Assembly: GCA_020466095.1 (NCBI GenBank) | Contig: CM035807.1 | Location: forward strand, 103,937,502-104,001,501 | DNA length: 64,000 nt | DNA from: Chlorops oryzae | Lineage: Eukaryota > Arthropoda > Insecta > Diptera > Chloropidae | Direction: 5' to 3' | Shown here: positions 27,301-40,400 of the stretch, one piece after another | Layout: every line of letters starts with the position of its first letter | How positions within the stretch are numbered: position 1 is the first letter of the stretch | Notes under the pieces: model-generated | What the model saw: the letters and a program-made list of their open reading frames with translations, nothing else | Databases searched by the model: none | Told to the model about the DNA's origin: nothing | Program-made: the position numbers and the translations under genes

Positions 27301-30300
27301 AAATAAGTAAAAATAATTGAAACGAAGAACCTTGTTGAGCAGTGTAAAGAATTCGCGATATGTTATTGACCCCTTGTGACCATATTCGTTTTAATTGCTT
27401 TCATGAAAATCAGAACAATCGAGAAATTGAAGTATGAAAAAAAAAGCTCACGGAAAAGGGTTAAGTAGCAACGAATTGAATATGAAAGAAAAATTGAATA
27501 ATTATATAGCACAACGATTTATTGGTATATATTAACGTATTATATGAAAAGATGGGTTAACGTCACCTCTGTCTCTCTTTACTCCCTCTAGCAATCGCTA
27601 TCGCTATCACACTCTCTCTCTCTCTCATCGTTCTCACATGCTCTCAGAATCAATCGAAGCGAGACAACTTAAAAGTAAAGGAAAGGAAAGAAAAGATATA
27701 AAACTTTCGGAACACTTTTCGCATAAATTAAGAAGCCTACACACACCCACAGCATTTGTCGCCACCGCCTTTTCATGCATTTCATTCGAGCATTTCTCTC
27801 GTTCTGCGTACATATTCGTACATATTCTCTACAGGATTCGGTTCAATTTTTCCGCCACAGATACGCGCGTGTATATTTCAAGTAGAAAAAGCGAAAAAGC
27901 GAAAAAGCAGAACCAGCAGCAGCAGCAGCAGAATCGCAATCGCAATCGCAATAGAGCACCACCGAAAATTAGGGGTTGAATTTTCAATTTTTTGCATGAG
28001 ATCTTATTGTTTTTATTATTTTATATGCGCACCGCGTATCGGTCTCGTTTCGGGTTTGGATGTTTTCGTATGTCGTCGAAAGGTGGCGGTGACGGTGGCG
28101 TTGGCGGTGACGTTGGCGGTGACGATGGCGCTGGCGTCCGTGGTCGTCTCACGACACGTGCTTCAATTGGCTTTTCCATTTTCATTTCGGTTTTGATTTT
28201 CGGTTTTCATAATCGACGACGCGCCTAGAACTTTTCCAAGGCAGAAAGCAAAAATATAAAAAAAATCAAATAAATAAATAAACGAAAAAAAAAAGCAAAA
28301 AGGAGAAACGAAATGCCGAAGACGAATCGAGCAAGTACGTTAGAAGGTAGGAATGACATATACAGTCGCCTCTCGTTAATTCAAACCTCTCTTATAGTTC
28401 AAAGCGATCACGAGTTCTCTACAAAATCTCTCTCGTTAATTCAAACACTCGATAATTCGTAATATTTTAAGAGTCCCTCGAGTTTCGAATTAACGGGAGT
28501 CGACTGTATAAATTTTCTATGCAGGATTAAGTACGAAATGAGCAAATAAAGGAGAAGTTTCTAACTCGCCTACACACACACACACACACACAAGAGACAC
28601 CCTGTTTATATTGTATGTACAGCCAACAAAGATGAATTGTATAGAATAGAACGATTTGTGCACACCACCCCACAACCCCAAAACCCCACCTCGCCGACTT
28701 AGGTGAAATGTCTTTTGCGAGTTCAAAGTGCGATAAAACACGACCCGAGAAAATCACCCAAATATCGCCCTCTCTCTCTCTCTCTTTCTATCTTTCTTGT
28801 ATTCGAATCGTAGAATGAGGATTTCGTAGGGAGAAAGTTTTTTCTTTTTACAAATTAGGCACCTTGTGCATTGAATTTGTATATTGATTTCGAATTCAGC
28901 TTGATTTTGTATAGGAAATTTTCGATTTCATCTCTCAGAAACTTCAATATTGATTTTTATAAGCGTCAAATATCGATTTTCTTCGAGAGCTTTTTTAAAT
29001 TAAGACCTAAATCAAAAATGTACAACACTAAAGTGGTGAAATAAGGTAGATATACAAAAGCAGTCCTATACATATATTGGCACTGCAGCCTTTTCAAAAT
29101 GATCAAGGACGAGTGCTCATTTGTGGATAGTGGATCACAAAGAGGTATCAAAGATTACTGTGAACGCTCAAATGTTTATTCCAGAGCGATTATTATTATT
29201 GTAATTTGGGAGTGATGCACATATTACTACCCATGATGGGTCTATTGTGTTAACTCCAATGTTACTTTAATTGACTATCTATAGGCTTTTTATAAATTTT
29301 AGCACATTGGACGGTTTCAAGATATTCCAAAATTTACTAGGGGGCGACATTCGCCTCCCCAAAGTGGAGAAGTCTACGGCTGGCTTAAGACGGACAGTCA
29401 CAGTGAATATATTCTGGTGTTTCTTCGTTCATTTTACAGAATCGGCATGTCGATTCGTATGATAGGCCTATCTTTTTGAAATGATATGATCTCAATTTGC
29501 AGTTCCCTGTGAGGTATTCGGTTAGGATCTTTAAGATCTTTCCTTCCGAGATAAAGTAATCTTTTGGAGAACATTTTGTTGGGAGTGATGAATCTTTTCG
29601 CTTGCCTTTGACCTTTTGATTTCACTCAAGATGTGCGAAAAATCCATTTTTGTTACATTAAGGCCGGTATCGAGTAGATACTAATTTATCTTTGTAGAGT
29701 TGGCCATATATTTCACGCGCTAAGGTCAGCTGAGCTTTGTTTACATGTGAGCTGCCATTGTCAATGAACTCGGCGATCTCGCGCCCAGCTGCAGACACTT
29801 CCATGTGGTTGCTATGTGATCCGGAAGTTATATCCCATATATGTTACAAGGGAAATCCTTTACTTTTTTACAAAGCAATTGTTTTTAGCTCGTAGCTAAA
29901 AATCGTTCTCCGCCTTTTTGGTACAGATGGTCCAGCTTCAGAAAATTGGTCTTCCATGCCATCCATTCTTCAGCTTTTTTTTTTTGGGCACGCTACGCAA
30001 CTGCGATTCAGCCTTTTCGAGGTGGAATAAATGTCAAACACTTTATTTCACTGGCTAAACTAGTCTCCACTTTTCTCCAAAAGTGCGAAAAATTACAACC
30101 CTGATGTCATTTTAACAACACTGATTTCACTCGTGCTGGATATGGGTTTGCTAATTGACAGCGGAAATCCATTTATCGGGCTTTTAGCGCACTTTTTTTT
30201 ATATGGAGTTTGTGAAAGTTCATGCCTGCTCGATACAGGCCTTTACCAGCAATCTTTAGCCGCTTGTAGCTCCTTAACCATAAGTGCAATCAAAAATATT

Positions 30301-31311
30301 TTAAAGAACGAATTGTAGGTCTAGTTATTTCTAACGTAAGGGTTCAAAAAAAAATATTGTTTTCATTGTGTTTCGTCAAGTTTAAGATGGTGTAACGTTA
30401 CTAGTATGAAAGTTTCCCATATTATGATCACGTCTGCCAGCATTCGGAGTTGAAAATGACGTGTGAATGGCTTGACAACTAAGCTAAAGGATTCGGTATG
30501 ATTCGATACGATAAATTTTCTAAACGCACGATATAATCACTCATCAATAAAATATAACAATTTATGACTAAAATTAAATATAAACTCTCACAGGCATGCA
30601 GGCTAAATACTTCTGAGGAAAAATAAATAATTAAACGAATATATTCAAGTTGTTCTATGTCAGGCTGGTTAGTAGGAAACAGAAAGTTTTTTGGTGTTAG
30701 GAGTTGTTAGTTTGAAATTTGGCCAAAATGTTTTATTTTTATATATATTTTTTTTTAAATAAATTTTTGAAGTTTTCGAAATTCTGAGAGCGTATTCTTG
30801 TTGTGTTGAAAGGCAGCATCAATTTTTAAAATAATAATCTTTGACACTGCCCAAAAACGATTTATACCGTTTTTACCTAAAAGCAGAGTTGAGATATGAA
30901 GCATTTTTTTTGTTCTCTTTTTGTTTTTGAAGATAGCTCATTAGATATTAAAGCTGCTATAATAAGAAGGGGAAAGACGAATAGATCTGATAGCTTAGAA
31001 TTTTTGGTTTTTTTTGGTTCTTGATGTGATTTCGTGTTTTAAAATGGTGATTTTATATAAATGAGCTGAATTTTGATGTGGTCTTTAAAAAAGGTAATAT
31101 TTAGATTGGTCGATATCATTACATTGTTCATACTAACCAAATACATGGCCAGTTTGTTCAAATCCAAATTGGCCAACTCTCTGACATCGGTTGTATTGAA
31201 GAAGTTCAACATTAGTCCAATATCTGCAGCAGTTGGAAATTGTACAGCTGCTGCTGCCGCCGCTGCCGCTGCTGATGTTGCGGCTGTTTGCTGCTGTGTT
31301 GTTGTTGTTGT

Positions 31312-31359
<48 letters not shown>

Positions 31360-34300
31360 GTTTGTTGGCTACTATGCTGCGATGCAATGTGTTGATGTTG
31401 CTGTTGTGATTGTTGCTGTTGTTGTTGTTGTTGTTGAAGATTTGCTGAAAGGACGCTGTTATTTGTAACAGCTGCTGCCGCAGCTGCAGCAGCAGCAGCT
31501 GATGTGCTTGCACCAGTCGCTAAGCCGCTGTTATTTGGATTTTGTATTAAAGTTTGCAATTGACGATTTGCACTGGCAGCATCAATTTGTGATTGCTGTT
31601 GTTGTTGTTGTGTTAATTGTATATTTTGATTGGCGCTTGTTACGCCGCTCATTGATGGCACCACCACATTGACGACACCGCCTTCTCCACCAGCTACACC
31701 GGCAGCAGCGGCATTCTGCATCTGCATTTGCATCGACTGCAATGTTGGCGTTGTCGGCACTGACAATGGTGGCGTTGACGAAACCAACGCTTGGAGCTGT
31801 ACGAATATTTTAATCAAAGAAAAGAAGACAATAACACAGTATGTAAAGAAAGAGGTAGCCACAAAAAAAAAAAATTTTCCGGACTTGGGCGAAATTTTTT
31901 TTTATTTATTTTTTTATCTCTCTATTTTTCTGATCAATTTCTTCTCGGGATTATAATCAATTATTTAAAAATGAAAAAAAAAAATCGGACAAATTATGGA
32001 TTTCAATTAGATTTAGAGCCTAATTTAATTCAATTTAATTGAAGTTCGATCAATTTCTTTAGGAGGCTCTAACTTTTAACATAAAAATAAAATAAATTAG
32101 TAATACGCTTGAATGTATGCTTCATTATTTTAACAGGGTGTGAAAAGTGAAGAATGGACTGAAATTTCGATTGAAAAGGGCGGTGTTTTTTTTTTAAAGT
32201 ACTCAACATTTTAAAAAGCTCAACTTAACCGTTTTACCGAAGAGCTTTATTAAGGGGGTCTTCTCATTGAGCAACTTTTTTTTTCGACTTTTTTTTTTTT
32301 TTGCATTTATTTATAGCTTGGGTAGTTGTGAATATGCCCCTAAAAGGATTTTTTGAAATTCGAAATAGTTTAGAGGATATAGCCTTCTTTGTCGAGCAAG
32401 ATCTGCGCTAAAACGAGTAATTTTTGCGTTGCTTCAAACTTTAAACGCGTTTATCTCGAAACCACGTTTTTCGAACTGGCGGCCATGATATCTCCAGTTC
32501 AACTGAACCGATTTTCATGAAACAAAGTGGAATCGACGCAGAATTGTCACCATTCTCGGGTGAACCTCGACCATAATTTTAAAAAATTTTTTACTATTTT
32601 TTTTTTTACACTAAACTACAAAAAAAAAAGCCCGAAATTGAAATTTTTTTTTTGAATGGCCGCCATTTTGTCAAAAAAAATCACAAAATTAAGCTTGAGG
32701 TTCACCCGAGAATTACATCTATACTGATTATAACCCCGTTTTTTTTTTCCATTTCGGACGCTCCGGAGACCCGGAATCGTGGCCGCCGTGACGGCACCTT
32801 TTTTTTCACCACCAACTTTGAAGTCTCATTACTTTTTGAACAGCCCACGTATCGAGGCAAAAAAATTTTTTTTATTTACTTTGAACCTTTTGTAATACAA
32901 TAAATAAAAAAAGTTTTCAATTATTCTTTGCGTTTTCAAATAAGAATTTTTTTAAAAAGGGTCCAAAAAACGGGTTTTCAATGAGAAGACCCCCTTAAAG
33001 AAAAATTATTCATTTATGATGAAGGAAATCCTTAAAGGTTTTTGGAAAGTATTTTTCTCTTATATTCTTTCGATTTATAAATTAAAACATTTACAGCCAA
33101 ATAAAAAAAGAAATTTCATTTTATTAAAAAAAAAAAAAATATGCCTTGTTAATAAAAATAGAGCGACAAAGTAAACAGTTCACTTCGACTTCACAAAACT
33201 ACGTTTTTACACAATAACGACGAGACGACTACCAATTCTAAATTAAATTCAAATACGTTAATCAATTTAATAAAAGCCAATACTTTTTTATAATTACGAA
33301 AATTAAGAGTTCGCCCATATTTTTAAATTAAAAAAAAAAAAATAAAAAAAAAAAATCATTTTTATAGTAAGAGAAGTTATCTTTGTTTTAATAAGTATAT
33401 TAGGTATGTGCGCAAGCGTTGCTTTCGGACTTACCTTTGCTTTCTGTTGTTGCTTGAGTTCTTCTTTTTTGTAATTACGCTGATACGCTGTTATCACTCG
33501 GCGCAGGCGAGTATTCAAGTCCTGCATTGACGGCCACAAGGTGGTGGCATCGTCCGCTGGCATATTCGTTGGTGGATAACTACCCGCACCGCTTTCCTCT
33601 TCATCTAATCCTAAACATGAGTTTGAGTTAGGTGCTTCCGCATTCTGAACTTGCTCTGCACCACTGCCGCTTAAAATGCTAGTTGCCGAAACAGTAGCAG
33701 CAGTAGCAGTAGCAGCAGTAGCGTCAGCAGCAGAAGGAACAGAGTTAACAGAAGTCTCAGAACTAGCAGTAGCAGCAGCAGCAGGAGCAGAATTTTTGCT
33801 TGTCTCACATAGTTCTGTGACGCATGTCTCACTAGCTGCAGCTGCATTATCATTGCTTGCTGCGGTTGCTGTTGAACTAGTGGTGTTGGTCGTTGTGGTC
33901 GTTTGATTGTCGATGGCACACGCTGTTGGTGTTGTAGGCGCTGTTGTTGCATTTGAATTGAATGCCGATGTTGATGATGTTGTTGCATCATTTGAATTCG
34001 AGTCCGCACTGGAAGCATCAGCAGCGTCTGCAGCGTCTGACATTACTGTCTCAACATTCGAATCGTTTGCTATTGAAGGAACTTTAGCTTCAGATTCTTT
34101 TGCCGCTGTATTATCAGTCGCCTCTGGTTCATCTTCTGCATCAACTTCCATTTGCGAAACGTTTTCAGTTTTTTGAATTTCAGCATCAACAGCAGCACCA
34201 CCATTCTTTTGTTCACAATTTTCATCATCAATTTCCATTGACGTTGATGTTTTTTTCTTTTTCTGTTTCGTTTTCGTTTTCTTTTTCGATTTCTTCTGCT

Positions 34301-37300
34301 TTCGAATTTTCATTTTCGCTGGCATTTCCGATTTGATTTTCATTCTCATTTTCATTTTCATTTTCATTTTGAATTTCAATTTCAATTTCGTTTTTGTTTT
34401 CAATTTCAAGTTTATTTTCGTTTAATTGTTTTCCAATTTTAATTTCGTCCTGATCAACCGAATTTTCTGTTGTTATTGGTGTTTTTGTTGTCGCAATGTC
34501 GGTGCCATCGACATCACTGCTAACATTTTCACTACAACCAACACCACCATCACCGTCAGCGGCTATACTTTTCGCCGCCATCGCCCCTGTTTCTGTTGTT
34601 TGTTTTTTGTTACTCTTACCCGACGAACTAGGACGCTCGGGATCGAGTGAGTCTTTGTTGTCGCCTGCGGTGAGCTTAGTGGAATCAGAGTCTTTGGTTG
34701 CCGTGCCATCATCATCCACATCGTCATTATCATCGTGCTTTGAATTCGCGTCATCCTCATTTCTGAATGTTATTAAAAAGACAAGCAAAAGGAGTTTAAT
34801 AAATTATCAACGCAGAAATCTTAAAGGCTATTTAAGAATATATTTATATACATATATATATATATACATAGTTATATATATATATATATATATAAATATT
34901 AAATTTGTTTAAATGGTTTTTGTTTTTTTGTTTTATTTTTGAAGGCATGCTAAACAACTAGATTGACACTGAAAAACAGCTTGAGGAGCACATTTAATTA
35001 GAAAATTGAAGAACTTAAGTCGATAGAGAGACATGAAATCGATTTCTTAGTAATGAAGAATAAATACCATTTAAAGAAGATATGCGAAGAATGTTTTAAA
35101 ATAAATAAAAACTCAAACAAAGCAGACGAGACGAGACTCTATTCACTTTTTGTTTGCAGTTTAATAAATCAGAATCAGTTTGAAAAACAGAAATGCCTGT
35201 TGAAATTAAAATGGACACGGCAATCGAAATGCCTGCTATTCATATTCACATGAACGATTACTTAGAAAATTAAGTTTTTCCTAATAATTTGCCGGCCTTA
35301 CATTTTTTTTTTTTTTTTTTACCAAATGCAAGGCAAATCTGCCAAATATGGTACAAGAAACGATGTACTATTTTTAGTGACTGGCTTTTTTAAAATTTCT
35401 ATCAGACGCACAGAGAATTTCCAATGGTTAAAGAAAGTTGCTAATCTCTTATGACTATTTCAATGAGGTTTTTTTTTTTTTTTTTTTTTTTGCGATTGAT
35501 AATAATTGTAAGGCCAGTTTTAGTTTCGATTTTTCTCACATAAATTTAGGGCCAATATTACCAAACATATTTAAAAAAATTTTAAAAATAAAATCTGATT
35601 TTCATTTTCACCACAGAAATTTTTAAAATATTTTTAAAAAAATTTTAAACTACCTCAGCAGGTCGTTTAAGTTTTTTTAAAGATATGGTAACAGCCCTGT
35701 TTTGGGCGGTAGAAAAACAGCTGATTACGTTCATTCTAAAATTTTACGGAAAAAATCTGCGCAAAACGAAACAAGCAAAGCTTTAAATGTATGGATTCGG
35801 ATTACAGCGATATGAGACTGATGAAAAATCGCGCGCACACGGCTCCATGCTCTAAAATAATATTTCAATCATTCGTGAATTTGACTGACTACCCTGACAG
35901 TGGAGCGTGCTGCCACATTTTGCTATACTTAAAAAAGTTGCATATTGAAAATGAAATTTAAAATAAAAAAATTTTTAATTTAATTTTAAAATTTTTTTAA
36001 ATATGTTTGGTAATATTGGCCCTTAAAATTTATACCAATCCTACAAGTCAATAAAGAACCAACGTTTTTTTTTTTTTTTTTGCGAATATTACGATTAGCA
36101 ACGGACACTAGGTTTGTGTTCTGTGAAAATGTAGCTACCCTGTAGGAAGTTGAACTAGTGCAGAAGTATTCTTCGACTACTTCCCAAATCAACAGTACTA
36201 CTCGCTCGTCATTTCCCCGCCAATGCATTGAACTGGAAACTTTTACTCTGAGGTGCCATTCGAAAATCGACAGTCGCGTTTGAACTAGTGCAGAAGTAGA
36301 GGCAACAGGGCCAATTCAGTAAATTTGCTATACTACGTTGATAGATGGGGGACCGGGCCGCGCTGTCGTAGCTCACAGCGTAGCGCGTGCACCCCGCGAT
36401 CCGAAGGACCCAGGTTCAAATCCCGGGCCAAGCGAACGCCGATTTTTTTTTTTTAATTATTAGTAAAAATTGGAATCCTAAGAGGAATAAAAAGCAAATA
36501 TATAAAAAAAAGAAAGGTTTCAAATTGGCAAAAAATTTTGAGCAAATTTGTGAGACAGCATTGGTGAAGACGTGTTTTTCAATCCAATTATTTGAGTTTT
36601 TCGAAACATGTCATTCTTCCAAATTTTTTCGCCTGCGACTGGAATCGAACTCGAGCCCTTCATATTGCCAAGCGAATACGCTTTGACTACGCCACGGACC
36701 TATATGACTCACGCACAGCAAATATATTAGATTAATGTGTGGGCCACAAATTGAACTGTTGAATATGCCACTAGTTAGGTTCTACTGTCCGTGTCTCTAC
36801 TCGCGTACTAGTTCTTTTTCCTATACTCGAGAACTACTCTCGCTAGGACACAATTGAACCCACTCTTCCTACAGGGTACATACATATATAACTCGCGTCT
36901 ATTAAGCAAAAATTTCATATGATCCTTTTTTAACCGATTCAATTTTAAGGCCTATTTCCTATTCGACTTATAATTTTTGTTTTTTTTCTACTTTTAATAC
37001 ACTTACATCGGCAAATTCGTAACGGCTAAGTCATCACCGGCACCAACATGTCCGACAAAACACAATGTCGGATCAGCACGTATTTGACGGTACATTTCGC
37101 AGCCATGCTTGTACGTTCCAACCAAAAGACTCTTATCACAACAGGCTGGATTCCACCATGACGATGGTACTTGATCGGGCGTTGCGGGCGGGCGAATAGG
37201 GAGCTCGCTACATGATGATGATAATATATTGATTGATTGATATGATTGATTTTGAAGTAATGTTCGAAAATTTTGTGATTTTTTAATGAAAAAAACAAAA

Positions 37301-37421
37301 AAAAAAATCTTTCTTTTATACAAATATTGAGTGTTAGTGTGTGAAATTTCAATTTTGTTTCATTAAATGTTAGTTATATGTTATATGCATAGATGAAAGT
37401 GGTGTATTACAAAAATTGGAG

Positions 37422-37453
<32 letters not shown>

Positions 37454-40400
37454 AACAGTGGAAATTGGAAAAAAGAAAATTTTTCAGCTTCCAGTCTAAG
37501 AGAAAATAATAATTTATTACTTCAATTCCGAACAAGCCAATTTTTACTACAAAAAAAAAAATAAATAAATAAAAATTATAACAATAATAATAAATAAATA
37601 AATATAGCAAATAAATGTGTCTTTACAACCTTCAACGGTGTGTGTTGATCATTAATGAAGAAATTTTTCGTCTTTAAAAAATTTTGAATAAAATCAAATC
37701 GGAATACAATTGATGGCACCGTTGAAGGACAACAAAACAATTTTAAAATGCATTATTTTATTAAAAATTTTGCTGTATTCAATTGAGAGTACTTTTTTTT
37801 TATGGTTCATAAGTTTTCGAAAGAGCAATGACGAAGTGTTAAGTCTATGTGATTTTGATTCCTGAATATGTTAGCACGATTATTTTTCATTGCTGCGAAA
37901 TCCCGATTCGCCTTAAAATCAGATACTCAAAAAGATACTCAATTTGCTTACATTGTGAGGTGCTAAGGTCGGTAGGTCTACTTTCCTTCTTTACCTTCTA
38001 CAGAAATTCTTTGTTGCAAACAACACATTAAATATGTAGGTATGTATAGCGATGAACTGTGAAGTTACTAATTGTAAAGTTTAAAAAAATCCGTAGTCAA
38101 ATTTATATTCAATCGTAATTGATTTATTACAAATACTAAAAAAAAAAAATAATAATAATAATAATGAGCGAAAGTCTATGTAAGCAGTGATATAAATACT
38201 CATATCATAGTAAGGCTACACTGATTTACAAAAAATGAACAGATTTTCATACTTTTGAAAGCGGTATTTAAAGTTATACCGATCTTTCTGATTTAATATT
38301 GAAAATTTTTATCCATTTTGTAGAAAAAATGAGTATTGATGCGGTGTTCGAGCGGTAGCAGTACACCGCTGCAGTTCTCTGTTGTAGATCAGTGCAATAA
38401 AGTTTGATTCCAGAGCTTTAGCAAGTTGATTTAAAAAATGTTATGACAACAATGAAATGAAGGGAGATTTTCCAATTGGGAAATGCCTACTACAATTAGG
38501 GCCGTTTTCTGATCTTTTTTTTTTATCTGTAAGTTAAATTATCCTGATGATAGTTTCGGGGATATGACATAAGGCACAAATGACATAAGTCACAAAAAAA
38601 AAAATGACATAAGGCCCAAAAAAATTCCATACAAAATTGGGTTTTATGGCATATGACATAAGGCCCAAAAATTTGGGTTTTATGTCATAAAAATATTTGG
38701 GTCTTATGTCATTATGCCATAAGGCCCAAAAAAGAAAAATGACGTAAGTCCTAAAAATTTAAAAAAAATTAAAATTGGGTTTTATGTCATATGACATAAG
38801 GCACAATTTCGCCATGAAATTTTTGGGTCTTGTGTCATTTTTTTTGGGACTTATGTCATTTTTTTTTTGGGACTTATGTCATTTTTTTTTTTGGGTTCTT
38901 ATGTCATAAAATTTTGGGTTTTATTTTTTGGGCCTTATGTCATTTTTTTTTTGTGACTTATGTCATTTGTGCCTTATGTCATGTCGCCGATAGTTTCATA
39001 CAAATTTAAATAATAAGTCAAAGAAAATGAAAGTTAACTGGCAGATAGAGCTTAAAATTGGGATGAGAAAACGGCCCTTAAAGGTGGTATAATCTGAAAA
39101 GCGTATGAAAAATAATGGTTTTCGACACACAGCACAGATAAAAATTTACCATTTAGTTGCATGCAATTTTCTACTTTTTTATAAGATTTCGAAATTCCAA
39201 ATATTGAAATGATGAGTAAGAGTATGAGATGTGAAAAGAAAATGGAAAAAAAAGTAATAGCAAACACATTAAGCAAAATTCGTGAATTAATTATTTTTTA
39301 CACTTTCTGATAGAAAAATATAAATATAAAAAAAAAAAAATTCATTATTATTTAAATTATGTTTTAATATAATAAAATATGATAAAAATTATATATACGA
39401 AAATTTTAATAAAAATTCAGAAAATTATATCTCATACTTTGAGATTTTAAGTGAGGATAGTTCATAGGGAGATTTATGGATCACTGTAGAAAGAGGATAT
39501 CTGCACCTTGAATTAATTTCTTAAATATTCATATCTACTGTGTGTAGAGTTTAATTCCGATGAACACGAATACTCAAAAAAAAAAATTTTTTTTTTAAAG
39601 AAATGCTCACAAAAACGTGCTACAATTTTTAACATGTAAACCGAAAAAATAAAAAACATTTTAGGGGTCTTCCCTTAAACGTAAAATTTTTCATACAAAA
39701 CTTCGTTTATTAGTTTCTAAGCTTTCTTGATTTACGACCTTTCAAAGTTTTCGACGCATATACACTTTTAAGGGAAGATCCCTTTTGAAAAAAAAAAAAA
39801 AAAAAAAACTGAATGGAACGTTTGTTATCCGTGACGAACCTAAAAATAATTCGGTGCTATCCATTTTAGAACGATATAGAAAATTTTTAGGAATTATTAA
39901 GGACATTACGAAATATTTCGGAGTGGACTTAAAACATATTGGTTTTTTTTTTATCATAGAAATTAAGCAGTGGCATTCTGGCTTTAAGAGGAAGTGGGAC
40001 AATGTAATAAATCGATATGAAAATTTATTAACTTGTTGAGTCCTCGCTGAAGTGCCTTAATTTTCATTTCGAATTTCCCCTTTAGGGGCTATCTCCAGCT
40101 CTGTCAGAAATGAAAAACTTCATATAAAAATACAAAACCCTTTAGAAATGAATCAGAGTTCAGAGAATCAGTGATTTTTTATATGAAGTTTTTCATTTCT
40201 GTTTCATTTCTGACAGAACTGGAGGGAGCCCCTTAAAAATTGTCATTACAGTAGGTACCTATATATTTTTAATTTTAAATATCAAAATACAGTTGAAATT
40301 CAAAACAATTTCGAATAGTTTTCGAAAATTCGCAAAAAGTTTCATTTAAAACATACTTTTATCTAACACAATCAATTCAGTTGAATTCTCAAATGAGGAC

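Noticed and set aside
32652..32903. 83-codon frame conserved between two loci
   Set aside because: Both copies are the same MITE; conservation reflects recent transposition, not coding.
36352..36454. Functional tRNA gene
   Set aside because: A- and B-boxes present but no acceptor-stem pairing and a SINE-like T-rich tail.
38335..38420. Possible tRNA-derived SINE (GTTCGAGCGGTAGCAG, AAGTTTGATTCC)
   Set aside because: Only weak A/B-box likeness, no second copy or tail recognised in the window.
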